Position numbers and translations under genes: made by a program. From assembly GCA_003024175.1 (NCBI GenBank), contig MDYQ01000154.1:1-64000 (forward strand): 64,000 nucleotides of DNA. The letters are read 5' to 3'. The DNA is from Planoprotostelium fungivorum. Taxonomy: Eukaryota; Evosea; Variosea; Cavosteliida; Cavosteliaceae. Shown in pieces: positions 17,650 to 28,542 of this stretch; position 1 is the stretch's first letter; every line of letters starts with the position of its first letter. The notes beneath the pieces are model-generated. The model was not told where the DNA came from and searched no databases. It worked only from the letters and a program-made list of their open reading frames with translations.

Positions 17650-18584
17650 TAAAATCACCCTGATGTCATTAGACTAAATGCCTTGAAAGGTTCTTGAACT
17701 TCCTTGAAATGGATTCAGATGTGTATCACTAACCTGCTAGTGATTCTACTGTTTGTATATGTCCTTGTTATGTTAGCATAGTAACCAAGTGCAAGGCAAG
17801 ATGGATATGGTAAGTAATAATTGACATGTCAAACAAGATGTACCAAAGAAGAGTGACAGACAACTGCTGGTTGCTTCCTATGTGGAAGACTTGAGAAGTG
17901 ATTTTATTGTGTTCAAATGGTTCATTCTTGAACGTAGAAATGTCCGTATAAAAGTCATGGAAAGAGCCGGTGAAATGTTTCCGTGAAAAGGGCCTGTTTC
18001 TCGAAAGTTGGACATTTGGGAAACTCCGGCCGTTGTAATCAGGGCAATTATTTGATGCGTCTGTGATCTCTCACGGACTTGGTCTTATGTCTGACAGTAG
18101 TCACGACAAAGATGAGGCAAACAATCTGTCATGGCCAATGAGATGCAGCAAACAAGATGAGAGTCGCCACTGGCCGAGCCGATGGAGTCATCATCGTGTC
18201 ACCACTGTGCGGGGTGAGGGAATTATCATGATGTGACTCCCTCAGCCGTTGTGACGATGATTCGATCAGCTGACTCTCTCAACCTGCACAATGATGACTT
18301 GATTAGTTCGTCCAGCCACGTCTCCCTTAACCCACGCGACGATGGCTCCTTCAGCCTGCTCAGTAATAACTCGATCAGTTCACAATATGGTGACTCGATT
18401 TGCTCACCCAGTGATGACTCTCACCCAAATGACGATGATTCAATTGGCTCATCACTGAGTGAGATAATGAGGATACCAATAGATTAGGAGGAGCGGTCCA
18501 TGGATATTATAATCACATATGGAAAATGGGTAATGATGTACCACACATCACTCATTGAGAATCTGGGGCGCTCGGGGTATGGTG
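17650..18584. other. intergenic region, no gene recognised
   Basis: This is the 3' flank of the ARM gene and of the minus-strand RGS-like frame. No exon-like frame with a family match is seen. The region 17650-18200 looks like ordinary non-coding sequence; 18230-18480 holds a degenerate tandem repeat listed separately. Confidence 0.6.
18228..18480. repeat. degenerate tandem repeat (about 27-30 base unit)
   Basis: Diverged copies of a unit like gatgactcgatcagctcac recur about nine times, with the pieces gatgatt, gactcgat and tcagt/ctcac spaced about every 27-30 bases. The plus strand is open through it for 84 codons, giving a Ser/Asp-rich translation with repeating DDS motifs. That openness is probably a by-product of the repeat unit rather than evidence for a gene. 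Confidence 0.55.
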
Positions 18585-19126
18585 CTACTCTGGCTTCGCC
18601 GTGAACTCCTTGGGACCACTCGCGCTAGTACGCGGACGTTTGGTTCTTGTGATTGGTGACCCCTACGTCTTGATCGAGATATCTCCACAATTCTGTTCTC
18701 ATGTGTGATGGCTCTCCTCTTTCTCATCCTCCCAGTCTTCCGTCGAAGGATGAGCCGTTCAAACAGATCCATCAGCAGACTTCCTGAATAACATCGATAG
18801 AGACGAGATGGCTCACCAAAGAATATCCTCCCTCTCACGTGGAGCATCACCTTACTCTTAGCCACTATATCTATTCCATTTTGGATCGTACCAGAGTCGA
18901 TCGTGTCGGCTGCTCTTCTCTTGGTACAACAGACACATCTGATGTTGACGAACCAATGGACCTCTCTATGACAGTGAAGCAACAGTCTCTCGTGCCAGCG
19001 GTCGAATACGTCCTCATCGCACTCTGTCTCCTCCAAGATCTTCTTTCTGGCTCGGCCAATCAGACTCGGATTAACGCAATTGTCCCAGATGTAATTTTGT
19101 GTGATCTCTTTGGCGCTCGAAGGCAC
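18585..19126 (-). CDS. RGS-domain-like fragment (regulator of G-protein signalling), gene model incomplete
   Basis: The exon after 19126 reads AKEITQNYIWDN, then ARKKILEETE and DVFDRWHERLLLH. This matches the second half of an RGS domain: the helix A..I...YI, the R..I helix, then FD and a final helix with a hydrophobic heptad. RGS domains speed GTP hydrolysis by G-alpha subunits. Downstream, the reading frame changes across one or two short introns, and a plausible C-terminal exon ends KEFTAKPE before the stop at 18585. The first half of the RGS fold would have to lie in the 250 bases up to the TALE gene's start (19373) and is not clearly readable, so the gene may be truncated or my frame choice wrong. 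The minus strand is favoured over a 106-codon plus-strand frame at 18839-19159. Confidence 0.35.
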
Positions 19127-19372
19127 AACGTATGTATCGTATCTTGCATGACTTCGTAAATAATGACTGTCTCCCCGTGGGACCTCAAAATCTCAAATCA
19201 TTGATTATTACTTGGGTACCCATTCTTCTACAAGTAACCGAGCTGCAAAAAAGTAGGATCCCCAGAGATGTCCACCACAGAGCAGGAGTACAGCAATATA
19301 TTATCTAACCTTATTTTGGTAATTCAGACTGAGTATGCCTGTCAGGTTCGTTAATCGGTTCAGCATCTTCTG

Positions 19373-20213
19373 ATGACCCAGATGACTGGTCTTCCTAATC
19401 ACTCTGGGAGCATACTTTCTCGTTCGGAATCACACAATACACAAGGGCTTCTACTGAATGCTTCCATTGAGAGAGTCCAACAGCTGCAGCATGCTTTTCG
19501 GGTTGATGGGAATTCTGAAACGCTCGAATTCTTGTACCTTTATTTGGAAACGCTGAGAAACTGCCGATTGGAATTAGAGAAACTTGAGGGAGCAACAGAT
19601 GCCTTTTGTACTTCTTACCTTGATGCCCTGAAACCCGGTACCTCACCTCCAAATTGGAATGACTCCCAAGAACCCGGCAAAGGTAAAGCGAATTAGTTAG
19701 AGTGAGCGATGACCCAGGCAGGATTGAATAGTGCTATCTCCAACGGCAGTAAGAGAAAGAATGACACAAATATAGACGTGGATTTAGACGTCGATGCAAA
19801 GAAGGTGATGAGTCTTGTATCATTGTAGATTTATCCGATATAGAGAAGAGGTAATCTCCCAAAAACAGCAACAAATGTACTGAAGAAATGGTTGTTCGAC
19901 CATTTGGTGAGAGAATGAATAGTGAAGAGCAAGTAAGTGAATCTAGAGCAGTTCAACCCATATCCCACAGAGGAAGAAAAAGCAGTGTTATCGAGTCAGG
20001 TGCGTTGTTACTGTCATCTTGTTTCGAACAAAATCTAGACAGGGTTGTCGCTGAATCAGATTTCGAATTGGTTCATCAACGCACGAAGGAGGATATTGCA
20101 GCCAATGGTGAGTCAGTTGTTGCGCCTTTCTTTTTGGAGTTGATTTATTTTAGTTGGACACTGTAAAGCATACCACTGGGGAGGGTGATGTCGTAAAAAG
20201 AGAGAAGAACTGA
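19373..20213 (+). CDS. MEINOX-TALE homeodomain transcription factor
   Basis: The spliced protein is about 220 residues. Near residues 45-85 a helical segment ([20 protein letters not shown]) resembles the second half of a KNOX/MEINOX domain, the partner-binding module of KNOX and MEIS proteins. After an acidic linker comes the homeodomain: [16 protein letters not shown], then [18 protein letters not shown] with the Pro-Tyr-Pro insertion that defines the three-residue loop extension, and the recognition helix [17 protein letters not shown] with the diagnostic WFIN. Introns used: 39 bases ending just before RRGN (acceptor near 19841), about 40 bases after FDHL, and one after LSSQ. The C-terminus is short (VKREKN). 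It should bind TGAC-like sites in the nucleus (family knowledge). The gene is convergent with the GH65 gene, 27 bases between stops. Confidence 0.85.
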
Positions 20214-20239
20214 TGACTGTAAATTATAAACCAAGAAGT

Positions 20240-23200
20240 TTATTTTGTGGAAACCTTTTCGTGCTGCTCTTGCTGTTTCTCGGGTATTCTGAGTTTGTCT
20301 TCCCTATGAGCGCACTTCATAGACTTTGCCTCTTGAACGTGTCTGTCGATGTGGAACTGAGCGGATGATCCCTCCTCTATTTCATACTTGTGCTTTCCGT
20401 ATTGGATGGTCATGGGTTTGCGGTTGGCTGAGCCTTTGACGGTCACCTGAATGCGTCAACAATCTCCAATGAAGTTTGCACCTTCAACTGGTTGTGATCT
20501 ACATCAAACTGTGCCATTTTCCCTCCATATATGTATTGTGTTTTGATCCTGATCATCTGCATTCTGTCATTCAACAAGTGATGAAATGAGGTCTCACCTC
20601 CTTTGGTAATCGGGGGTTGATGGTCAACACACTATCTTTGGGTTCAATGCCCAAGATTTGGTAATACAACATATTGTATGAGGCAGCCATGGGTACGACG
20701 TGTATGCCCTCTGCTGAACTGCCTCCTTGAACGTCAACTACGTCACTGGCCACAAACTGCTTGTACATGTGCCAGGCTTCCTCGGGATTGAAGGGATAGA
20801 GAACGTAGGAGTAAACCACCAGAGATAAGGTTGATCCGTGAGTGCACCTACCTGATCAGATATTGCCACAGAGGTCTCGCTTACCTATCGAAATAATATC
20901 GGATTGTTTTGTAAATCAAATCAATACTATATGCGTAGCCCATCCTCTGTAGTACTTGGAGCACCTTGCTCCATCAGATGATGCCATAAAGTGATGTCAC
21001 ACCTCTTCGTGGGAGAGGAGATAGAAGAGCATCACTGTATCAGCCTGCTTCGCCAGCTTGTAGTTATCGGATGAGTCTTTCTCCGCCTTCAGGATCAGAT
21101 CGATTCTTCCTATGTTCTTGTATTTTTGTCTGTCGACAGTCAGTGAGAGCCCAGCTGAGCATCTCTGATACCTGTATTCCTCCCAATCTAATTCCTTCAA
21201 TTGATCATAACCTTCGAATTGACTGATGATGAGATCCTCGTGAAAGACCACAGTCAGTCTCTGAGTGATGTGCTTCCACTTCTTCAGCTCATCGTCGGAG
21301 ATGTTGAATTGCTTTCTCAACTCTTTTGTTCGTAGGACAGGAAGTTGCTCCAGCAGTTCGAGAGTCTTGTCCATGAGCCAAGAGACCATAATGTTCGTGT
21401 ACGCATTGTTCGTCACTCCTGCTTCTTCCACTGGTGCGTTGGGATACTTTTCGTGGAATTCGTCGGGTCCCATCACATGCTTGATGTCGTATCTTCCCGT
21501 CTTCTCGTTGAACTCGCACATAGAAGACCAAAATCTGTGGCCTCACTCAGTTTTCATTCTCTTTCCTGTCTCACCTAGCGATCTCAATCATAACCTCCGA
21601 TCCGTACAGTAGGGTGAAAATTGAATCATCCGTGTGCATGGCATACTGATAAAAGTTGTAAAAGATGGCAATGTTGACGTGTCTCTGGTGCCAGCTCAGA
21701 TCCGGGTACCACTCGTTCGAAACATAGTTGAAGTGAATCCTCGAGGTCTCCTCCCTTCCACTGCTTCCACTCTGCCACCTGATACCAGTCATACGTCATC
21801 CTTCACAGGCATCTGAAGTGTACAGATGATCACTCACGGGTAACACGCTCCGTTTCTTCCCATCTCTCTCGCGATGACTCTGGCAGCGGGTAATCTGAAT
21901 TTGTCAGTTGATCTCCTGTGAAGATCTCACCTGTAGTATCTGTACCACAACAAGGTCTTGGCGATGTCTGCAGACTTGCCAAGGAGAGCTTTCGTGACGA
22001 AGATCTCGTCCCAGAAGATATGGCCTCGGTAACTCTCTCCCGTCAATCCCCTGGCAGGTATGGATGCATCCCCTCCACTGATGTTCGTGTTGCAATTCTG
22101 AGATAAATGGAAGAGATTGAAGCGTAGGATGAACTGAAGATCTTGCGACAGCTCATCCTCATTGTAACGGTTCACCATGTGACTATGTCTCACACCATAC
22201 AGTCTCTCTTTTCCAACTCTCCTCAGTTGCCTGCTCTGTTCACTTTTCCTCCGCTTGGTGAACTCACTGTGATTTTTCTTCTTCTTCTTCCACTGTGTCG
22301 TGCGTCTCTTGTCCATCCATCTGAATGGAGAGCTCAAAGTTCTTCCAATAGGACTCCCTCATCATCTCTTGGGTCGACAAGAGAGTGTAATACCTCGTTC
22401 TGTCAACTCGACTCTTCTTCTTCTTCTCACCTCTCCTTCTCTTGAGAGATCATCTCCGTTTGGGCTGCCTCCTGAGGATCTAAGATCCCTCTGTCCCTGG
22501 TGGTGAATAGAGTAGCAACCTAGATGGGTCAACACTCCTCCCAACAAGGACGTCACCTTCTCAATCACGATCGACTGTCCTTGGGCGATATCAAAGGTGA
22601 TATCCTGATGAATGTCCTCTTCGTCCTCCACCACTTGTATGCTCTTCGGTTCGATCTGTTACAGAGTGAGTTTCACTGTGTCGTTCAGCGGAGCTGGATC
22701 ACTTGGTTCGTTCCTAGATACAGCCGAGTGCGAGCTGCCCAAGATACAAGAAGACGAGTTCCATTCGTTTGAGCAGTGAGGTATATGCTCTGTGTCCCCC
22801 CAGTTTGGAATGTTCCCTTCTCCACAATGTTCCAGTGCTTGTCTGTGATCTCGGCATATCTGTTTGGTTCATTCTTGTATTACGAGCAACAATCACCTAG
22901 AAGCGCCTCGATTTCTGACTGACCCGATGAGAGAGGAACGGAGGGTAATTGGGCCTTCGTAGGACTCAGAGGAGATGGAATACTTGATGACAGCCACGTG
23001 AGGCTTTCCCATGTGAACCAGTCGTTGAGAGTTGATGGTCATTCGCTCTCCCTCGGGTGTTCTGATCTTAGCTTTGCGAACGAGTACACCTACGCATGTC
23101 ATGCACAGATCCCCTCTCTCTCTCACCCAATTTGATGTTGAGTCGCACATCTTCTCTCTCGATCTTGTACTTTCCTTGTTGTGTGAACCATTCATTGCTG

Positions 23201-25057
23201 TCTTTCAACTTCCATGTCAAACGAGTCCAATCAGGTAAATTGACAAATTCTTCCGTCTCTGTTTCTCCGCTCAGTACGATGTGGAATATGAGGTGCCGAA
23301 CGGATGGAAAGACAAAATCATGAATGAGCAAACTGACCTATCTTCTTATCTTTGATCTGGGTAGTGACTCGATTGTATCCACCAGCCAGATAGGTACCAG
23401 CGTATCTCTCCTATCGAATAATGAATTTGATATTCACAGAGACAAAGAATCATCTGCTGATGAATTGCAGAGGAGATGGATCAGAGGCAGAGGACACACC
23501 TTTTCTTCTTTCGGCATGGACTCTTCAGGAGCGCCCAAGGTAGCAAAATAACCGTTGCCCAAGGTACTCAAGGTCTGAGATAGCCTGTCGAGTTAGATCT
23601 CTTCCTCATGTTGTCACACCTCTTCTGCTTCGGTTCCGTGTTATAATCCAAATGGAGTGTCCAATCTGAGCAGATGAGAAACATCCATGGCAAGGAGATG
23701 ACATACCAGTCTCCCTCATGGGGAATGAATCATTCAAGAGCCAGATGTTCAACTTGTCCAGGTCGTCTACAACCAATTCTGCACCATTCTCGAGCAAACC
23801 CTCACGATTCCCTCCACGATCAATTCCCACCACCAGACCAAAGTTTCCCTTGTATCCTGCATGCACTCCTCCCAGTGCATCCTCAAAGACGATGCTCAGA
23901 TCTGGATGAGCCCCCAACACCTTCTTCACTCAGTTCATCCCATGAACCTCTCCTCACCTCGCATGCTTTGAGGAAGATGTCAGGTGCCGGTTTTCCCTTC
24001 AGTCCCAGAGCATCCACGGTAGTACCATCGACCCTGACATCGAACAAGTGTTCAATTCCTGATCTCATCATTCCCTGCCTTTCGTGGAACACTCTCACCT
24101 GCCACCTGGAGGACCTTCTGACAACTCCTGCTCGAAGAAGCCACGGCAGTCTTGACCCCCTTCTCTTTCAGATCTTGCAACAATGCCACCGAACCAGGGT
24201 ATGCCTTCACTCCATCCTTCTGCAGAGTCTCATTGAAGTACCCGTCCTTCATATTCCCCAGAGAGCAGACCGTATCGAACCCTGGTCCGTCTGTCTTCTT
24301 TCCTCTCGGAAGGGTGAGCTCTGTCTCTCTCAGAACCTTCTTTCCATGTCGCACAAGGACCAAACGATCAACACTTCAGTTCTCTCACTTCTCGATTCCA
24401 AGAACTTCTCCACGCCATCGTATCGAGGGAGACCATCCACGTACTTTCTGTAATCCTCGTCGCTGAACTCCTTTTTGTCTCCCTTCTCTTTCAAGAAAGC
24501 GTCGAACAGTTTCTTCCAGGCAGCCCTACGCAGCATCAGGTGGTGATTCTGCTGACATCAATTTTCACCTGTGTACAGTGGCACTCTCAGTGATGACGCC
24601 GTCTAGATCGAAGACGCAGGCCTCATATCTCAATTTCTCCACGTAGCTTCCGTCCGTTGGTTCCTTCCTTCTTCAGATTGAGGAATTCATCCGAGCTTAC
24701 CTCCAGATTCTTCTTCACTTGCTCATCTAGCGTTTTCAGACTCTCGGCGTCCGTGCTGCAAGAATTACGCAAAACCCTGCCCTCGTCAGAATTCGAATGG
24801 AGTAATACTTGGCCTTCAAGAGGACTGACTTACGTTGGCTTTGCAATGGCTGCCGCAATCTGAGCAGAGTTTGCATCTTTCGCTCTGATCTCCCCGTTTG
24901 GTACCTTCTCCTTTCCAGTGTTGGCTTTACTGCTGGGCGCCTTGACTTCTTCTGTTTTCTCTGGAGTTGTCTTGGCACCACTTCTGGCCTCCTTCTTGTC
25001 CTCTGGCTGAATCTTCTGTTCGTGCCCGTTCTCTATATTTTGCTGATTGTCAGACAT
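20240..25057 (-). CDS. HAD beta-phosphoglucomutase-GH65 glycoside phosphorylase fusion
   Basis: From 25057 there is a disordered Lys/Glu-rich leader, then a HAD-superfamily domain of the beta-phosphoglucomutase type. Its motifs are FDLDGVITESA (nucleophile Asp, near 24600), AVASSS (motif II, near 24150), KGKPAPDIF (motif III Lys, near 23990) and FEDALGGV (motif IV, near 23890). From about 23550 to 20240 follows a glycoside hydrolase family 65 chain: an N-terminal beta-sandwich with GNGYFATLGAPE, an (alpha/alpha)6 barrel with HIFWDEIF, GPDEFHE carrying the expected general-acid Glu (near 21470) and KQADTVML (near 21040), and a C-terminal beta domain. GH65 phosphorylases split maltose, trehalose, kojibiose or similar into glucose plus beta-glucose-1-phosphate; the mutase would convert that to glucose-6-phosphate, so the fusion couples two consecutive steps. 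No signal peptide is evident, so cytosolic. Substrate cannot be told from sequence. Many short introns show it is a nuclear gene. Confidence 0.85.
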
Positions 25058-25305
25058 CTTCTGTTGGCGTAGTTTTGTGAGTGGTGCGGTGTGCCTGAAT
25101 GGTACTTGTGTTTTTGATGGAAATTTCGGCCTTTGGCGGAATTTCGGGTATGTAATCTTGGCAGGCTCGAGACCCCAAGATTCGACAGCTTAACTCACTC
25201 TCAAAGAAACTCTGAACCTCACAAAATGTTGAGAAAAATGAAGTCAGTCTGGTAGTTGGTAGCTTTAATAGTTTCGTTGTGTTGTACAGCGCAAGGTTTA
25301 TTCGC

Positions 25306-26559
25306 TCATCGAGTGAACTCCTTCATTGGCTCAGAGCCCGCATCTAGAAAGGAATTGCGTCTCATTTTGATTGATGCAGCAGGCTGGGGTACCTCTTTGT
25401 CTGGTGGTTTGACAAACAAATGCCAAAGGATGAGGCCTAAAAGAGCTCCCATTGTTGGTCCAACCCAATATACCCATTGATCCTTCCAATAGCCAGCCAC
25501 CAGTGCAGGCGCAAAGCTTCTGGCTGGATTCATAGATGCACCTTTGAACAGTGAGAAAGAAGAATAGGACAGATGAAAGAGGAAGGAGGGAAAAGAAGGT
25601 AAGAAATATAGACCTGAAGGGCCAGCGCCTATCATGATACAGGAGAAGATGATGGCGGCTATACCAAAAGGGGCAATGATGTTGTGAGGGAATTGAGGTT
25701 CACCCGCCCCTTGTGACCTGGTGAGGGAGAGGATAAGGAAGATTTGAATGAATGTGATGGCCACTTCATTGATGAATCCACGATACACTCCTCCCGTGAT
25801 CGTAGTGCATCCTTGATAGTACGGTACCCGATCGACTAACCGGTGTGAGGATTTCAGTCAGGTTGGCTAAGATGGTGAAGGTCGCTCACCCATTGGCCAC
25901 ATATACAAAAGAACCGAGCAAGCGGCGCAAGCTCCCAGCAATTGAGCTATGACACAGAAGAAGGCCTTGATTGGCTTCACGTCGCCTAAGACACAAAACA
26001 CGAGCGTCACCTAGAATATTGAGTGTTGAAAGAGAATCATACTCACAGAGGGGTTGAAGAAGGCACCAGATATCTTTCCAAAGACTGTAATCAGAATGGG
26101 GATGATTGTGGTCCAGGTCATAACGACGTATAAGAGTTCCGTCTGAGCGTAGATGGCAGACATTCCAACATACATGAGAAGAAAGGTTCCAATAAATTCT
26201 CCTACGACGGCTCTCCAAAAATTCTCCCATGCCTTGAGAACGTGAGAAGGACCCTGAATGTGAGATCCTCACCCTCTCTGAGCTAAGAGCACTGAAAAAC
26301 CCTTCTTGAGGTTTCAAAACGATGCCAGGCCCTCCTGATAGCGTCTGTCTCTGCAAAAGGCCAGCTTTCTCCTCGCTTTTTCTACCACTGTGATTGTACG
26401 CGTCTTCCATCTGTTGGGGAGGATTGATATTATCGTCCAGTCCTGGAACTAGGACGCTTGTCAACAAACGACGCGACTGAGAATGCGATTCAAACGATTC
26501 TTCAGCGACAAGTGACTGACAGTGAAGAGAGACATCAAACATCGTCACTCACCGACATC
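25306..26559 (-). CDS. aquaporin / MIP-family channel
   Basis: Six membrane segments and two pore half-helices are visible after splicing. A polar N-terminal tail of about 90 residues precedes TM1 ([16 protein letters not shown]). The first pore motif is NPSV (split by an intron near 26010-26045) rather than NPA; the second is [14 protein letters not shown] with the usual Arg. The last helix ([17 protein letters not shown]) is followed by a cytosolic tail ending [11 protein letters not shown] channels conduct water, glycerol or small solutes through the plasma or contractile-vacuole membrane. I chose the start at 26559, where a 6-base first exon (ATGTCG) splices over 37 bases to SLVAEES; an alternative unspliced start lies at 26548. 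The intron near 25550-25610 is longer than typical. Confidence 0.85.
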
Positions 26560-26991
26560 TACTGACGATTTCATCCTCGTTCCACTCTTCCGACTGCCCT
26601 CCATCATCGATGTTGCTGATGCTCGTCTGTCACCAAGATTTTCTTGTCGGCCCTCTACAACGGATATAAGACTGTGTTATCATAACAAGAGGCTGGCTGC
26701 CTGTCTATTAGGCGCCTTCCAGACGAGAGGCCACGTGACTTCTTGTCCTTCGTCCAGCTCATCTCCTGTGTGGCTCTGCTTATTTATAACTTATTCACTT
26801 TCCGGAACCTCGCCCATTCGGCTAACGGTTGTCGACATGGATCATTCTGAAACGAGAAAATGGGCTTTTGTATGGAATTCCGCTAAATTACGTCGACTTT
26901 AAAAGGTGAACGAACGAGAGACGCAACCATCGTGAGTGTAACACACTACTTGGTTCATGCCTTTTTTAATAATCGTGATAGATCAAAAGAA
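26560..26991. promoter_or_regulatory. divergent intergenic region between aquaporin and SAP-LRR genes
   Basis: About 430 bases separate the two divergent starts. A GTGAG donor at 26932 with an acceptor AG just before 26985 could be a 5'-UTR intron of the SAP-LRR gene. No coding exon with a family match and no recognisable core promoter motif was identified. Confidence 0.35.
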
Positions 26992-28220
26992 ATGTATACA
27001 GAAGAGGAATTGCATGCCATGAAACTCAAAGAGTTGAAGGGGATCTGCAAAGAATGGAAGGTGAAACAAACCGGAAGCAAACAAGAAGTAGTACAACGAT
27101 TAGGTAAGATTATTTACGAAGTTTTTGTGAGTGATTGCTGGTAGTCGCTTCCATGCTGAGCAATGGAACATTGCTAGCACCTATTGTACTACCCGATGCA
27201 ATGAAATGCCATCTGAAGAAGGCACAAGAAGGAATGCCACCGGCCACAAAGAAGAGAAAACTGATCGAACCAGTCACGAATCCTTCGGATGAAACCAGTG
27301 AAGCACAGGTGATCTCGACGACAATCATCTTGATGTTGAGGATCTGCAGCACGGAGACGATGAGAATCTAACACTACCCTTACTCCGAATACCAACAGTG
27401 GAATATCCACCGGGGTATCTCGAATTTATGTCCAGAATGAATCGAGAGAATCGATCCATCTTGCATCGTTTGGGAATTCCTACAGGTGATGAAAACCTGT
27501 TGGATCTGGCGAGGGTGAGGGGAGATTGACGTCTGCACTAGCTGATGACTCACAGGTGGAATTCTTGGAGAGAGGGAGGAATTTCTCACAGGCCTCTTCG
27601 TTAGAACTGTTGGCCGCCACTAAAACGGATCTGAGAGCTGCGATCTTCTTGTCAGCCGTACACCTGAATGACAATACGTTGGAATCCATCTGTCGGAAGC
27701 ATCCAGATCTTCAGTATCTCTGTGTGAGAGAGTGCAGCAGCATCACAGACAATGGACTCAAGAGCATCGCACATCACTGTCCCGAATTATTGGGACTGGA
27801 CATCTCTCATCTGAAGAGTGTCACAGATACAGGTGAGGTGGCATGACGAAGGGATCTGATGGAGTGTCAGGGATACAAGATCTATTGTCTTCCCTACCCA
27901 AGCTGAGGTACTTGACCATCGCATGCTCTCTGGGGTTATCAGACAGATCACTGCTGGACATAGATCGCCACTGCCCCTCTCTGCAGTACTTGGAAGGTCT
28001 GGAAGGAGGGCACTTCACCGATGACACCCTCAAGACTGTCGCTCGATGTCGCAATATTCTCTGTCTCGATTGTTCCAACGTCAACTTCACGAAAGATGGT
28101 GTGGAAGCTCTCCGTGAGGCTGTACCCAAGGTGAGAGGAATGTGTCAACACAACTGACCCCTTCAGATCATACTCAGGGGTTGTCGTTTCCTGTTATCCA
28201 TGCCACCCGCCCCAACATGA
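26992..28220 (+). CDS. SAP-domain and leucine-rich-repeat protein
   Basis: The start opens MYTEEELHAMKLKELKGICK. Residues 5-40 form a SAP motif (alternating hydrophobics with LKGICKEWKVK and GSKQEVVQRL), which typically binds DNA at scaffold/matrix regions. An acidic-basic linker follows, then an N-terminal helix and several cysteine-type leucine-rich repeats of the F-box/AMN1 kind (e.g. HPDLQYLCVRECSSITDNGL, CPELLGLDISHLKSVTD, LTIACSLGLSDRSLLDIDRH). No F-box is seen. Introns lie near 27102-27140, 27310-27332, 27483-27555, 27830-27880 and 28129-28166. The last exon ends LSMPPAPT at 28220. SAP plus LRR could mean a chromatin-associated adaptor, but that is inference. The combination is unusual. 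Confidence 0.65.
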
Positions 28221-28542
28221 GCAGAATCGAATGCAGACTGGGTTGTACAAAACAGAATCACATCGAACCATCTTCAGTAAAGGACCGTATATATTCATCA
28301 TTCGTCTTCTCTATCCTTTGTACAATGTTGAAATGCGCTGCCGCCTACATTCGATTGAGAGCTTTCTCCGAAAATGATCACCATTCGGCGAATGAATCTC
28401 GTTTGTTCAATGAATCGTACAATGGACGAGGTGTTGTGTCACGGATGAGCCATCTACAACACGTTTTATCCGAATCAGAAAAATGGTTTCAGGATTTTTT
28501 GAAGAAGCGATCTGATCTCTTCGATTCCAAAAGGTCAGAAAA
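28221..28542. other. intergenic region, 5' flank of eIF5B
   Basis: About 320 bases without a convincing exon. A plus-strand open frame of 99 codons (28324-28624) overlaps the eIF5B start in another frame and has no family match, so it is treated as chance. Nothing else is seen. Confidence 0.5.

Noticed and set aside
18839-19159. 106-codon plus-strand frame opposite the RGS-like exon
   Set aside because: No domain similarity and no flanking splice signals that extend it; the minus strand has the RGS-like pattern.
19798-19860. A SUMO-interaction-like motif ([10 protein letters not shown]) just before the homeodomain
   Set aside because: It lies in a frame that hits a stop, and the homeodomain frame is reached cleanly by a 39-base GT-AG intron covering this stretch, giving RRGNLPK in phase.
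20240-25057. Bacterial contamination as the source of the GH65 and HAD genes
   Set aside because: The gene is interrupted by many host-style short introns and lies between host genes on a continuous sequence.
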